Assembly: GCA_047615875.1 (NCBI GenBank)
Contig: JBLHGU010000103.1
Location: forward strand, 1-18,277
Length of the DNA stretch: 18,277 bases
Source of the DNA: JBLHGU01 sp047615875
Lineage (GTDB): Bacteria; Pseudomonadota; Gammaproteobacteria; Arenicellales; CAJQKF01
Reading direction: 5' to 3'
The position numbers were made by a program, and so were the translations under genes. Each line of letters opens with the position of its first letter. Positions within the stretch are counted from its first letter, which is position 1. Below are positions 7,664 to 15,634 of this stretch, piece by piece. The notes under the pieces are model-generated. The model saw nothing but the letters and a program-made list of their open reading frames with translations. It was not told where the DNA came from and did not search any database.

Positions 7664-8140
7664 TTGAGCGGTGTTGCCTACCTGCTTCCAACACGGATAG
7701 AGACTCACGCTGTTCTCTGGGACGCTGAAACCGCCGGCTATGCGGTACCTATCAATTTTCTGCTCCAGCCAGATCATATCCGGGGCCTGCTGGAAGCATC
7801 GGGAACAAAGGTTCTTGTCAATCTGGGAGCACATCCTCAGCTCGATATCTGAGAAAATTACTGGAACAGAAACAACAGATTCTTTAGCTCATTTTAAGCC
7901 GAGTAACGCCACTTGGGAGTGAACCGGTGGATGGAGTCATCGATTTTTCGATGCACTTGGCAATCAAAGGGTCTCATTATCAGGATCGGTCACAACATCG
8001 ATCTCTTGATGATAGAGAATGCTATGCAAAACTACCCTGCGGTGGCGGTCAGCATGCCTGATTCCTACGCTGGTGAAATCCCGGTGTGTTATGTGCAGCT
8101 GTTACCTGATACAGCAAGTGCTGAAGAGCTTCGTAGGTAG
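7664..8140 (+). pseudogene. Relic of an AMP-forming acyl-CoA synthetase
   Basis: Two pieces lie in the same frame. The first encodes VAYLLPTRIETHAVLWDAET then AGYAVPINFLLQPDHIRGLL and LGAHPQLDI, the part of the large domain before the ATP-binding P-loop. TGA at 7850-7852 follows, where relatives appear to have Trp (DIWEK). After two more stops the frame resumes with SKGLIIRIGHNIDLLMIENA and MPDSYAGEIPVCYVQLLP. That is the small C-terminal domain: GRxKDLIIRGGHNIDPxxIEE, then PDxYAGExPVAFV. The middle, including the P-loop and adenylate motifs, is missing. The gene is dead. Intact enzymes activate carboxylic acids to CoA thioesters. Confidence 0.75.
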
Positions 8141-8477
8141 TACGCCGGCATGATCGTAAACGTCAAACTTGCTCAGCTTAAGGAAAAGCTAAATGGTTAT
8201 CAATTTAGAACGAACGTTACACACGCTTGAAACCGGAACTAGATTTCGAGGTGTGCCCACATAGCCATCCTGAGTGTTACCTAACTTTCCACGTGGCCCA
8301 CTAGCTACAGTATTAGCAAGATCAAATACAACATTGCATCTTATTCATCTGATATATACACTCTATGTTTCTACTTTATGAGCGAAAATAAGTTAACCTA
8401 GCAGGACAATCGCGGCCTCTATTCATTTTAAAATCCGGTGTGGTTTGCGCCATGCGCAACAATCGTCAATGCTAAAA
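8141..8477. other. Interval without a gene
   Basis: About 340 bases between the synthetase relic and the ABC operon end. It contains the repeat copy at 8320-8378. No terminator with a U-tract was seen for the ABC operon. Confidence 0.45.
8320..8378 (+). repeat. Dispersed AT-rich repeat, copy 2 (partner at 6094-6152)
   Basis: It aligns with the 6094 copy, best over 8340-8378 (31 of 39 positions). It lies about 100 bases past the ABC operon stop. Confidence 0.5.
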
Positions 8478-10367
8478 TCACAGGTCATCAAACGAGCCCT
8501 GGTTCAGTTTATATAGACGAGCATACAGCCCACCTTCGGCAACCAAGGATTCATGATTGCCGGTCTCGATAATTTCTCCTTCGCTCAGAACCAGAATCCG
8601 ATCTGCTCCTCGTATTGTGGCCAGCCGGTGAGCAATAACAATGGCAGTTCTGCCTTTAAGTAATTGTGCAAGCGCTTGTTGAATTTCTCTTTCGGTATAG
8701 CTGTCAATATTTGCGGTTGCTTCGTCGAGTATCAGTATCCGTGTATCAGCCACCAATGCACGGGCAAAAGAAATTAATTGTCGTTGGCCTAGAGAAAGAT
8801 TGCTGCCACGTTGATCCAACTCCGTGTCATAGCCTTCGGGTAACGCGCTAATAAAATCATGGGCACCGACTGTTCGAGCTGCAGACTCTATTTCATCACG
8901 ACGTGCATCCAGCTTTTGATAGCGAATATTATCGATCACGGTACCTGAAAACAAAAAGGGCTCCTGTAATACCATACCCACTTCGGCACCAATTGAGTCC
9001 AGTGCGATATCGCGTACATCATGCCCACCAATCCGAATTGATCCGCTATCCACATCGTAGAAACGATGTAGTAACGACGTCACACTGGTTTTTCCCGAAC
9101 CCGTGGGTCCGACTAATGCGACCATTTCACCGGCTTTCACTCTGAAGCTGATACCCTTTAACACCGGACGATCGGGCTCATAGGCAAAACAAACGTCATC
9201 AAATTCAACTGAGCCATCGTACTCATGCAACGTTATTGCATTTTGAGTATCCTGTACCGCCAATGGAACATCCAGCACTTCGAAAATACGCTGCCCGGAG
9301 GCCATGGCGCGCTGCATAATGCTGTACTGAATAGTCAAGGAACGAATCGGGTCAAAGAAGCGTTGAATATAGAACAGGAACGCGACCATTACCCCCAGTT
9401 CGAGATTACCTTCGAGTACCATGTCGCCGCCGATCAGTACCACAATCACCATCGCCAGGCCGGTTAGCGTGTCGACAATCGGCACCATGATATTTGAAAA
9501 CTGAGAAGCACGCAGATGCGCCATCAAGTTCGCCTTGGCTTTTTCACCAAACAGCTGATAGTTCAGTTGCTCCCTGTTCATGGATTGAATTGCACGGATT
9601 CCATGTACATTTTCCGCTAATGCGCCGTTAACCGCAGAACTGGTTTCGCGGGCGGTCAGGAAAGCTCGTCGCGCGTATGGCAGCCACACTACCCGAACGA
9701 CAAGCAGCGCCGGGACGACAATTAGCGTGAGTAAGCCAAGACGAAAATCCATCCATAGCAGAACTGAACAAATACCAATGAGTAATACAAAATCGCCCAA
9801 CGCAAAAATGGATGTCTCAAGAAATTCCTGTAACGCGTTAACGTCACCTTGTAGACGAGACATCAATCGCCCCACCTCTGTCTTGTCCATAAAGGACAAC
9901 GATACGACTTGAAGATGAGCGTACATCGCGCGACGCAGATCGAATAGCAGATGTCCGGCAACACGTCCGACCAGAAACTCTTGCGCCATGTTGGCAAGAT
10001 AATTTACGACTACGACTGCAATAAATCCGATCACTATAATGTGCAGTAATTCAAGCCCTGCCTGATCACCTATGAAAGATTTATCAATGGCAAACCGTAT
10101 AAGTAAAGGGATGGAAATTTGCGTAATGGTAAAAATAACCACACCAATCATAGCGATGAAGAGTGTACGCTGGTAAGGCTTGACGAAAGACCAGAATCGC
10201 CGCAGGATCACTCCATCAAAAACGGCCCCAAACATTTCTTCTTCAAACGCATCCTGCGATCCAACCACTGCTAACGGCTTTCGTTTTTCGGCGCTTTCTA
10301 CTGTTTCATTCGCACCCGTCGTTGCTGACGAATCCGGCGCTCCACTAGATGAAGGATCGCTAGCCAT
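8478..10367 (-). CDS. ABC exporter half-transporter, catalytic-Walker-B subunit (MdlB/YheH-like)
   Basis: 629 residues: a polar, Ser/Ala-rich N-terminal tail (1-50), a six-helix type IV exporter membrane domain (about 58-350) and one nucleotide-binding domain. Walker A is GPTGSGKTS (420-428), the Q-loop Gln468, the signature LSLGQRQ (524-530), Walker B ILILDEA (544-550) with catalytic Glu549, and the switch His580. The signature has Leu where the second-last Gly-Gly pair is normally LSGGQ. This is the feature of MdlB, YheH and LmrD-type partners. Its start ATG overlaps the upstream gene's stop by one base (TAATG), indicating translational coupling and a heterodimer. The substrate (drug, lipid or peptide) cannot be read from the sequence. 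Confidence 0.92.
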   Translation of the reverse strand: MASDPSSSGAPDSSATTGANETVESAEKRKPLAVVGSQDAFEEEMFGAVFDGVILRRFWSFVKPYQRTLFIAMIGVVIFTITQISIPLLIRFAIDKSFIGDQAGLELLHIIVIGFIAVVVVNYLANMAQEFLVGRVAGHLLFDLRRAMYAHLQVVSLSFMDKTEVGRLMSRLQGDVNALQEFLETSIFALGDFVLLIGICSVLLWMDFRLGLLTLIVVPALLVVRVVWLPYARRAFLTARETSSAVNGALAENVHGIRAIQSMNREQLNYQLFGEKAKANLMAHLRASQFSNIMVPIVDTLTGLAMVIVVLIGGDMVLEGNLELGVMVAFLFYIQRFFDPIRSLTIQYSIMQRAMASGQRIFEVLDVPLAVQDTQNAITLHEYDGSVEFDDVCFAYEPDRPVLKGISFRVKAGEMVALVGPTGSGKTSVTSLLHRFYDVDSGSIRIGGHDVRDIALDSIGAEVGMVLQEPFLFSGTVIDNIRYQKLDARRDEIESAARTVGAHDFISALPEGYDTELDQRGSNLSLGQRQLISFARALVADTRILILDEATANIDSYTEREIQQALAQLLKGRTAIVIAHRLATIRGADRILVLSEGEIIETGNHESLVAEGGLYARLYKLNQGSFDDL

Positions 10368-12241
10368 TAGTCCGACAGACCGTCTTGTGCAACCGTAGTT
10401 TGTAGGTCTAACAGGTTCGCATAACGACCACCAAGAGCCACGAGATCATCGTGCGAACCACGCTCTACTATTCGACCCTTATCCAGAAACAGTATTTCGT
10501 CAGCATGTGCTAAAGAAGACAATCGATGCGCTACGATAATTGTCGCGCGGGAGCGCATATGCTGAGACAAAGACTGTCGAATCTGAAGTTCGGTTCCTGC
10601 GTCAACCGCTGCCGTCGCATCATCAAACACGATCACACCCGACTCTGGCAGAATACTTCGTGCAATCGCAAGCCGCTGCCGTTGGCCGCCAGACAACGAA
10701 ACCCCTCTTTCACCAACCAAGGTACGGTAAGTGTCCGGTAACTGTTCGATGTAGTGATGTAACTGGGCAGTTTCAGTGGCCTGTCTAATCGCACTACGAT
10801 CCGCCCAGGGATCACCGTAAGCGATATTAGTGTCGACAGCTGAGGTGAAAAGATAAGCATCTTGCTGAACAACACTGACGTATCTGCGCAGTTCAGATAG
10901 CTGGATATCCCGAACGTCGATGCCGGCAATGGTTATTCGACCATCAGTAACATCATAAAAACGCGGGATCAGGTTTGCGATGGTTGATTTACCGCTACCT
11001 GGGGGCCCGACGATGCCAAGAATCTTGCCAGGCGCCAATTCGAAGCTAATATCCGTCAAGGTGCATGCTTCTTGGTCGTCATTATAGTACCCAAAACTCA
11101 CCGCTTCGAAGCGAATAATGCCATTGGCATCAGTGGGAATCGAAACCGCCCCTTTGCGCTCCTGAATATCCGACTCCAGATCAAGAATTTCGAATATTCT
11201 GGAACCACAGGTTGAAGCCCGAGCAATGGAATTCACCATCCAGGCGATCTGCCGCACGGGTTGCTGCAAAATAGTCATGAAGGTGAGAAATGTAGCAAAT
11301 TCTCCAACCGATATCCGGCCTTCCAGGACGTGTTCGCCACCGATCCAAAGCACCATGCCCATAGATAGAAAAAATGCAAAAGTCATAGCGGTGGTACTGG
11401 CCACAAAAACCCAGATACGGTGTTGGGTAATTTTTCTGGCAATGGCTGATATATGATCAAATCGCACCATTTCGAATCCGACCGCAGCGAATGCACGAAC
11501 AACACGAATGCCACCAAGATTTTCTTCCATAACCCGGGTCAACACACTTAGCTCCTCTTGCAGTGCGTACCACAACGATCGCAATTTAAGCCGAGCCAGA
11601 CTGGCTCCTACGGCAACTAGAGGAACAAAGGCCAGTGCGACCAGCGCCAGTGACGCATCCATGGAGATCAACATCGCTCCGCCTCCAAATATCAGAACTG
11701 CAAGGAGGATCATTCGAAGAATTCCGGTATGCACCCAAAGTCGCACACCCTCTATGTCCAAAATACCGCGGGTCATCAGTTCCCCGGTGTGGGTCTGATC
11801 GTGGTAACGAAAACTGAGCTGCTGGAGCTTTGCGTAATATTCAAGCCGCAATTTGTGGGCAATCAGATGCCCAACAGCTTCGCCCTGATAGTTTTGGATC
11901 ATGGTGACCACGCCGCGAAAAAATGACACTATAAATAGCCACCAGGCAGTGATCACCAATGCTCCGCCTGCGCTAATTTCTGATGAAGACAGACCTCCCA
12001 AGATGCCATGGGCATTATCTACAGCATCACCAATCAATCGAGGAATAACAATTTGTGCGATGGCCGCAAGAATAGTGGCCACAATGGCAAACCCCATACG
12101 CCAGGAATGATCGAATGCCATGATTGAAATTCGTAACAGCGTACGAGAATCGAATCCAATCGCAGCGCGATCTACTCGCGCCGAACGAGGCACTAGCGGT
12201 AAAGGTAAACAGTCGTCAGTTTGGGTGGTAGAAACAGGCAT
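10367..12241 (-). CDS. ABC exporter half-transporter, degenerate-Walker-B subunit (MdlA/YheI-like)
   Basis: 624 residues, first gene of the pair. A six-helix exporter membrane domain (about 38-340) is followed by the ATPase domain. Walker A is GPPGSGKST (412-420), with Gln460 at the Q-loop, an intact signature LSGGQRQR (516-523), Walker B VIVFDDA (536-542) and switch His572. The residue after the Walker B Asp is Asp541, not Glu, as in MdlA, YheI, LmrC and TM287-type subunits. Such an ATP site binds but barely hydrolyses ATP. ATG 12241 has no good Shine-Dalgarno; a perfect hairpin ends three bases upstream. The pair is most likely an inner-membrane heterodimeric efflux pump. Confidence 0.92.
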   Translation of the reverse strand: MPVSTTQTDDCLPLPLVPRSARVDRAAIGFDSRTLLRISIMAFDHSWRMGFAIVATILAAIAQIVIPRLIGDAVDNAHGILGGLSSSEISAGGALVITAWWLFIVSFFRGVVTMIQNYQGEAVGHLIAHKLRLEYYAKLQQLSFRYHDQTHTGELMTRGILDIEGVRLWVHTGILRMILLAVLIFGGGAMLISMDASLALVALAFVPLVAVGASLARLKLRSLWYALQEELSVLTRVMEENLGGIRVVRAFAAVGFEMVRFDHISAIARKITQHRIWVFVASTTAMTFAFFLSMGMVLWIGGEHVLEGRISVGEFATFLTFMTILQQPVRQIAWMVNSIARASTCGSRIFEILDLESDIQERKGAVSIPTDANGIIRFEAVSFGYYNDDQEACTLTDISFELAPGKILGIVGPPGSGKSTIANLIPRFYDVTDGRITIAGIDVRDIQLSELRRYVSVVQQDAYLFTSAVDTNIAYGDPWADRSAIRQATETAQLHHYIEQLPDTYRTLVGERGVSLSGGQRQRLAIARSILPESGVIVFDDATAAVDAGTELQIRQSLSQHMRSRATIIVAHRLSSLAHADEILFLDKGRIVERGSHDDLVALGGRYANLLDLQTTVAQDGLSD

Positions 12242-12244
12242 TAA

Positions 12245-12265
12245 AAGGTTTTACCACAAAACCTT
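12245..12265. promoter_or_regulatory. Perfect hairpin just before the ABC operon start
   Basis: AAGGTTTT (12245-12252) and AAAACCTT (12258-12265) pair perfectly over 8 bases around a 5-base loop. On the minus strand the stem ends three bases before the ATG, so in mRNA it would occupy the ribosome-binding region. It may tune translation. It could also be an attenuator, since T-rich sequence follows. Confidence 0.45.
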
Positions 12266-12573
12266 GTATTGGTAACAATCTATGAACTCAGAGTTGATAC
12301 AGAAATGCTCAGGTAAGAGAAGAGGAGCTAGATTTGGCCTATCAGATTATCCCATCACCGTTGGGGGAATTAAGTGGTATGAGCTACACACAGTTGTGCC
12401 TGGTACTGCTGGGCAAGCAACGGATATTTCTCCAGATGTTGAAATGTAGGTACTGGCAATTTAGATTTTTCTTCGCCATAAAGTGGTGATGTATCTCACC
12501 TTAAACTCACTTAAGCAGATCAATATGCTGGCCTTGACCTAATTTCAGCACTACAGGACAAATAATGCTGAAA
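12266..12573. other. Interval without a supported gene
   Basis: A 55-codon plus-strand frame from ATG 12282 to TAG 12449 is open, and an overlapping frame is open for a similar length. Neither shows a ribosome-binding site or family resemblance, so neither is called. The relic at 12507-12710 overlaps the end of this interval. Confidence 0.4.
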
Positions 12574-12710
12574 GTGGTTCGAGTTGCGTATTCGGTGTAA
12601 TTCATCGTTCTGGCCTTAGCTATTAGTGTGGGATGAATTATGACGATGTCCGAGCGAGGGATCTGCGAACTATCCGACACTAAGCGAAGGCGATTTGTGA
12701 GCCAGTTCAC
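12507..12710 (-). pseudogene. Short frame carrying repeat copy B, no Sel1 domain
   Basis: The frame opens with GTG at 12710 and encodes SDSSQIPRSDIVIIHPTL, then MNYTEYATRTT, then an unrelated tail (SIICPVVLKLGQGQHIDLLK). The part up to RTT matches the Sel1 fusion at 5848-5954. After RTT the two copies diverge sharply, which marks a rearrangement junction at about 12574. An internal start at MNYTEYA would give a 32-residue peptide. Its coding status is unknown. Confidence 0.4.
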
Positions 12711-12725
12711 ATTACGGTGGATTTC
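12574..12725 (-). repeat. 152-base duplicated segment, copy B (partner at 5848-5999)
   Basis: It aligns without gaps to copy A and shares the 20-base core TTAGTGTGGGATGAATTATG. The copies are about 6.7 kb apart in the same orientation and flank the ABC operon and other genes. Confidence 0.85.
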
Positions 12726-12793
12726 AGCTGATTAGCGGGTCTCGTTGAATAACTCTGCCATCATGTCCTACTGGTCGTTCATTTCAGGAAGAC

Positions 12794-12985
12794 TACATCA
12801 ATGTAGAAAGTATCGCCATAACCCCGGTGTTTTCGTCTCAATTTTCTGGTGTATTGCGCTCAAGACTCAATGCACCAGAGCCGAATAGCTTCGTGACTGA
12901 CTATGATGCCTCGGTCAGCTGGCAGATCTTCGATATCTCGATGGCCCAAGCTGAAGCGATGGTACAAGCCAAACTGCATAGCTGA
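12794..12985 (+). pseudogene. 3' end of an unknown gene, copy B (partner at 6538-6702)
   Basis: The frame reads YINVESIAITPVFSSQFSG, then LNAPEPNSFVTDYDASVSWQ, then IFDISMAQAEAMVQAKLHS and TGA at 12983-12985. It keeps a coherent protein-like sequence to its stop, but no start codon lies in the open frame upstream, so it is a 5'-truncated remnant. Copy A shares FVNVESIDITSV and DAPNPDS. The family was not recognised. Confidence 0.5.
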
Positions 12986-13315
12986 TTATATCTGGTGGGA
13001 ATCAATAGTTTTTGAAGGTTTTCATCTACCAATCCCATCGATTTCTGGCCGCCAGCTTGGCAATACCATACTTCCTATGCTTCTCATATGTGCGAAGTCG
13101 CATTTTGATCAAAAGCGACTTTTATTCCGCAATTAGACGTGGGCTAATCTAGGCTATGCTATAGCTTCGCGTTGCCCAATGGTACTTTTGCCCATGATTA
13201 ACTCTGACTGGATGACATCACTGGTTTCACTCACTATAGGCGCTGACCGTGGCCGAGCGGCTCGCGGCTCCCCTTGTTTTTGCTAGCCTATTCTTAAAAC
13301 AACAAACGCAAAACC

Positions 13316-13320
13316 AAGGA
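13316..13320 (+). promoter_or_regulatory. Ribosome-binding site of the MttB-like gene
   Basis: AAGGA is placed eight bases before ATG 13329 and fixes the start. It is one of the few good Shine-Dalgarno sites in the window. Confidence 0.8.
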
Positions 13321-13328
13321 ATTACCCC

Positions 13329-14867
13329 ATGTCCGAAACCCGTACCCGTCGTCCAGGTGGTCGTGCTGCCCGTCAGGCACTTCGCGCCGCTCCGTTAACC
13401 GAAGATGTTCGCCCTATTCGCCCAGGCATGAGCAGCAGTGCGCTCAAAGTACTGAGCGACGCCGATATGCTACGCATCCACAACACCGCACTCGATGCGC
13501 TGGAGCAGATCGGCCTCGCCGACGCGCCGCCATCCGGCATCGAGATACTCACTAGTGCTGGCGCTACTCTCGGTGATAACGGCCGCATCTACTTCCCCCG
13601 GGCCCTGGTGGAAGACATGCTTACAAAAGCTGCGCATGAGATAACGCTCTACAGCCGAGACGGAAAAAATGATCTCGTCCTTTCCGGTAACCGGGTACAT
13701 TACGGAACCGCTGGCGCAGCGGTTCACCTGGTAGATGTTGAGACAAACGAATACCGTGAAAGCACTTTGCAAGATCTACACGATGCCGCGCGTATTGTTG
13801 ACGAACTCGACAACGTGCATTTTGTACAGCGCCCTATGGTCTGCCGCGACATTCCTAACAACTACGAGATGGATCTAAACACCATCTATGGCTGTTGTTC
13901 TGGCACCACAAAACACGTTGGCACATCCTTTACTGAACCGTCCTTTATCCCGGGCGCTTTAGAAATGATCTACGAAATCGCAGGCGGCGAGGCCAAGTTC
14001 CGCGAACGCCCCTTCATTTCCAACTCTAATTGTTTCGTTGTGCCACCAATGAAGTTCGCCACCGAAAGCTGCGAAGTGATGGAAGCCTGCATACGCGGCG
14101 GCATACCAATATTGCTCTTGAGCGCGGGAATGTCGGGCGCTACATCACCATCCACTATCGCTGGTGCCATCGCTCAGGCGGTTGCTGAATGCCTGGCTGG
14201 GATGATTTATGTTAATGCCATCAGCCCTGGCCACCCGGCTATTTTCGGCACCTGGCCCTTTGGGCTCGATCTGCGCACCGGAGCCATGACAGTCGGTTCT
14301 GGCGAACAGGCTCTATTGTCTGCGGGCTGCGCCCAGATGCATAAGTTCTATGGTCTGCCCGGGGGCGCTGCAGCCGGTGCAGCGGACAGCAAGTTACCAA
14401 ATATGCAAGCAGGATGGGAACAGATGTGTTCCGCCGTTATGACAGGCTTGTCTGGATTGAACATGGTATACGAGGCCGCTGGTATGCACGCCTCGCTGCT
14501 GGGTTTCTGCCACGAATCCCTGATCCTTTCGGACGATCTGCTCGGCCAGGCCCTGCGTTGTGTGCGTGGTATCGAGGTTACAGATGAAACCCTGGCCCTG
14601 GATCAAATAGCGGACGTTTGTCTCAATGGCCCCGGACATTATCTTGGCACCGACCAGACCCTGGGCCGTATGCAGACTGATTTCGTTTACCCTGCATTGG
14701 GAGATCGCACCTCGCCTAAGGAGTGGGCTGAATTGAACAAGCCCGACCTAATTCAGAAAGCTATTAAACGCAAAAATGAAATCCTGGATAAACGCTCAGC
14801 AGCGAGGTTCGATCCCGACACGGATGCCCGCATCCGCGCCGCATTTAACATACACTTGCCGGCTTGA
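13329..14867 (+). CDS. Trimethylamine methyltransferase family protein (MttB-like, non-pyrrolysine)
   Basis: The 512-residue product belongs to the MttB superfamily: TIM-barrel enzymes that move a methyl group from a quaternary or tertiary amine to a corrinoid protein. Evidence includes the Arg-rich N-terminus (RRPGGRAARQALR), ALDALEQIG, HYGTAGAAVHLVDVETNEYR, and later glycine-rich blocks such as GLPGGAAAGAADSKLPNMQA and ITP/GHP-type barrel segments, plus near-typical length. There is no in-frame TAG, so it is not the pyrrolysine-containing MttB. Non-pyrrolysine relatives include glycine betaine methyltransferases (MtgB). The substrate is unknown. No corrinoid protein, MtbA or RamA gene is adjacent. 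It looks richer in G+C than the surrounding relics, which may mean transfer. Stop is TGA. Confidence 0.88.
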   Translation: MSETRTRRPGGRAARQALRAAPLTEDVRPIRPGMSSSALKVLSDADMLRIHNTALDALEQIGLADAPPSGIEILTSAGATLGDNGRIYFPRALVEDMLTKAAHEITLYSRDGKNDLVLSGNRVHYGTAGAAVHLVDVETNEYRESTLQDLHDAARIVDELDNVHFVQRPMVCRDIPNNYEMDLNTIYGCCSGTTKHVGTSFTEPSFIPGALEMIYEIAGGEAKFRERPFISNSNCFVVPPMKFATESCEVMEACIRGGIPILLLSAGMSGATSPSTIAGAIAQAVAECLAGMIYVNAISPGHPAIFGTWPFGLDLRTGAMTVGSGEQALLSAGCAQMHKFYGLPGGAAAGAADSKLPNMQAGWEQMCSAVMTGLSGLNMVYEAAGMHASLLGFCHESLILSDDLLGQALRCVRGIEVTDETLALDQIADVCLNGPGHYLGTDQTLGRMQTDFVYPALGDRTSPKEWAELNKPDLIQKAIKRKNEILDKRSAARFDPDTDARIRAAFNIHLPA

Positions 14868-14971
14868 TCACTCGGCCTGTCGTAACTCACATAATGAATT
14901 TAATGCGCGAGATTTGGGTTATGTCAGTTTAGGATTAAAGTTAACTAAACTTAATTAATGGTAGAAGATGG

Positions 14972-15514
14972 TCAGTTAATGACGGGGCGACCCGTGCCCT
15001 GCAAATTCCAAAGTTCCGTCGATATGTCACCCGTGCCACAATTGGTCATCGTAAGCAGATTCTCGTACTCCCCACTAGCTATAACAGTGAGGCACGCTGA
15101 TTCTGACATCGCAGCATTGTAAAAGCGCTGACCATCGTTGCTTTCCTCGTTCCTCCAAGCCTGACCCATATCATAGGAGTCGCACGGATTAAGCACAACA
15201 ACCGTATCGAGCCCCTGCTGTTCAGACGGTACGACAGTAAGACAGAAACCTGTGCCATGCTGCTCAGAATAGATCTGATACCAGTTATCATCGATGTCGT
15301 TAGTGTCCCATGACTGGTCGGTGAGGATTCCATAATCCGGGGAAACCGATTGTGTCATCTGTACCCAGTAGCCTCCTTGGCGTTCACCCACAACCGTGAT
15401 GGCTAGAGCTCGTTGTGCTAGTTCCACGCTGTTGTACTCGTCCGCATCAGCGTTAGCGGATACCCAGTAAAACGAAAATGTTAGTACGGATGCCAAAAAG
15501 ATTCTGATATTCAT
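14972..15514 (-). CDS. Secreted protein with two ricin-B-like (QxW) units
   Basis: ATG 15514 gives 180 residues opening with a signal peptide (MNIRIFLASVLTFSFYWVSA, likely cut after ANA at 22). An upstream TTG (15535) would spoil it and is less likely. The mature part has two similar units: GFCLTVV...LNPCD...QAW (Cys91, Cys111, Trp120) and SACLTVI...TNCG...ELW (Cys141, Cys159, Trp169). Paired C-L-T-V/C and a terminal Q-x-W are the pattern of ricin-type beta-trefoil folds, which often bind sugars. The four Cys could form two disulfides in the periplasm or outside. Only two of the usual three units are clear. The function is not known. Confidence 0.7.
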   Translation of the reverse strand: MNIRIFLASVLTFSFYWVSANADADEYNSVELAQRALAITVVGERQGGYWVQMTQSVSPDYGILTDQSWDTNDIDDNWYQIYSEQHGTGFCLTVVPSEQQGLDTVVVLNPCDSYDMGQAWRNEESNDGQRFYNAAMSESACLTVIASGEYENLLTMTNCGTGDISTELWNLQGTGRPVIN

Positions 15515-15634
15515 GGATTTTGTCCGGTTGATCAATATAAACGTTGTCAGAGAATTTCGGAAATACGAAAGTCTGCATTATAAAGATGATTCAATTCATC
15601 TGGTTGAGGCAATAGGCTGATTAATTTAGTGTAG

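Larger units (their letters stand above)
12726..13328. other. Interval without an intact gene upstream of the MttB-like gene
   Basis: About 600 bases. The first half holds the relic at 12794-12985. The remainder holds a GC-rich stretch near 13246-13275 with partial self-complementarity (CGAG...CTCG) and the ribosome-binding site at 13316-13320. No convincing promoter or RNA gene was recognised. Confidence 0.45.

Noticed and set aside
8903..12110. Numerous plus-strand open frames of 60-98 codons opposite the ABC genes.
   Set aside because: All are antisense to strongly conserved ABC transporter coding sequence and show no independent support.
12282..12449. A 55-codon plus-strand frame upstream of the ABC operon.
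   Set aside because: No ribosome-binding site and no family resemblance, and an overlapping frame is equally open.
12903..13136. A 77-codon plus-strand open frame beginning MMPRSAGRSSISRW.
   Set aside because: It overlaps, in another frame, the relic at 12794-12985 that has a matching partner elsewhere. It has no ribosome-binding site or family resemblance.
13246..13285. GC-rich self-complementary stretch followed by TTGTTTTTG upstream of the MttB-like gene, resembling a terminator.
   Set aside because: The stem is short and asymmetric (best core four pairs, CGAG/CTCG), and no gene ends immediately upstream.
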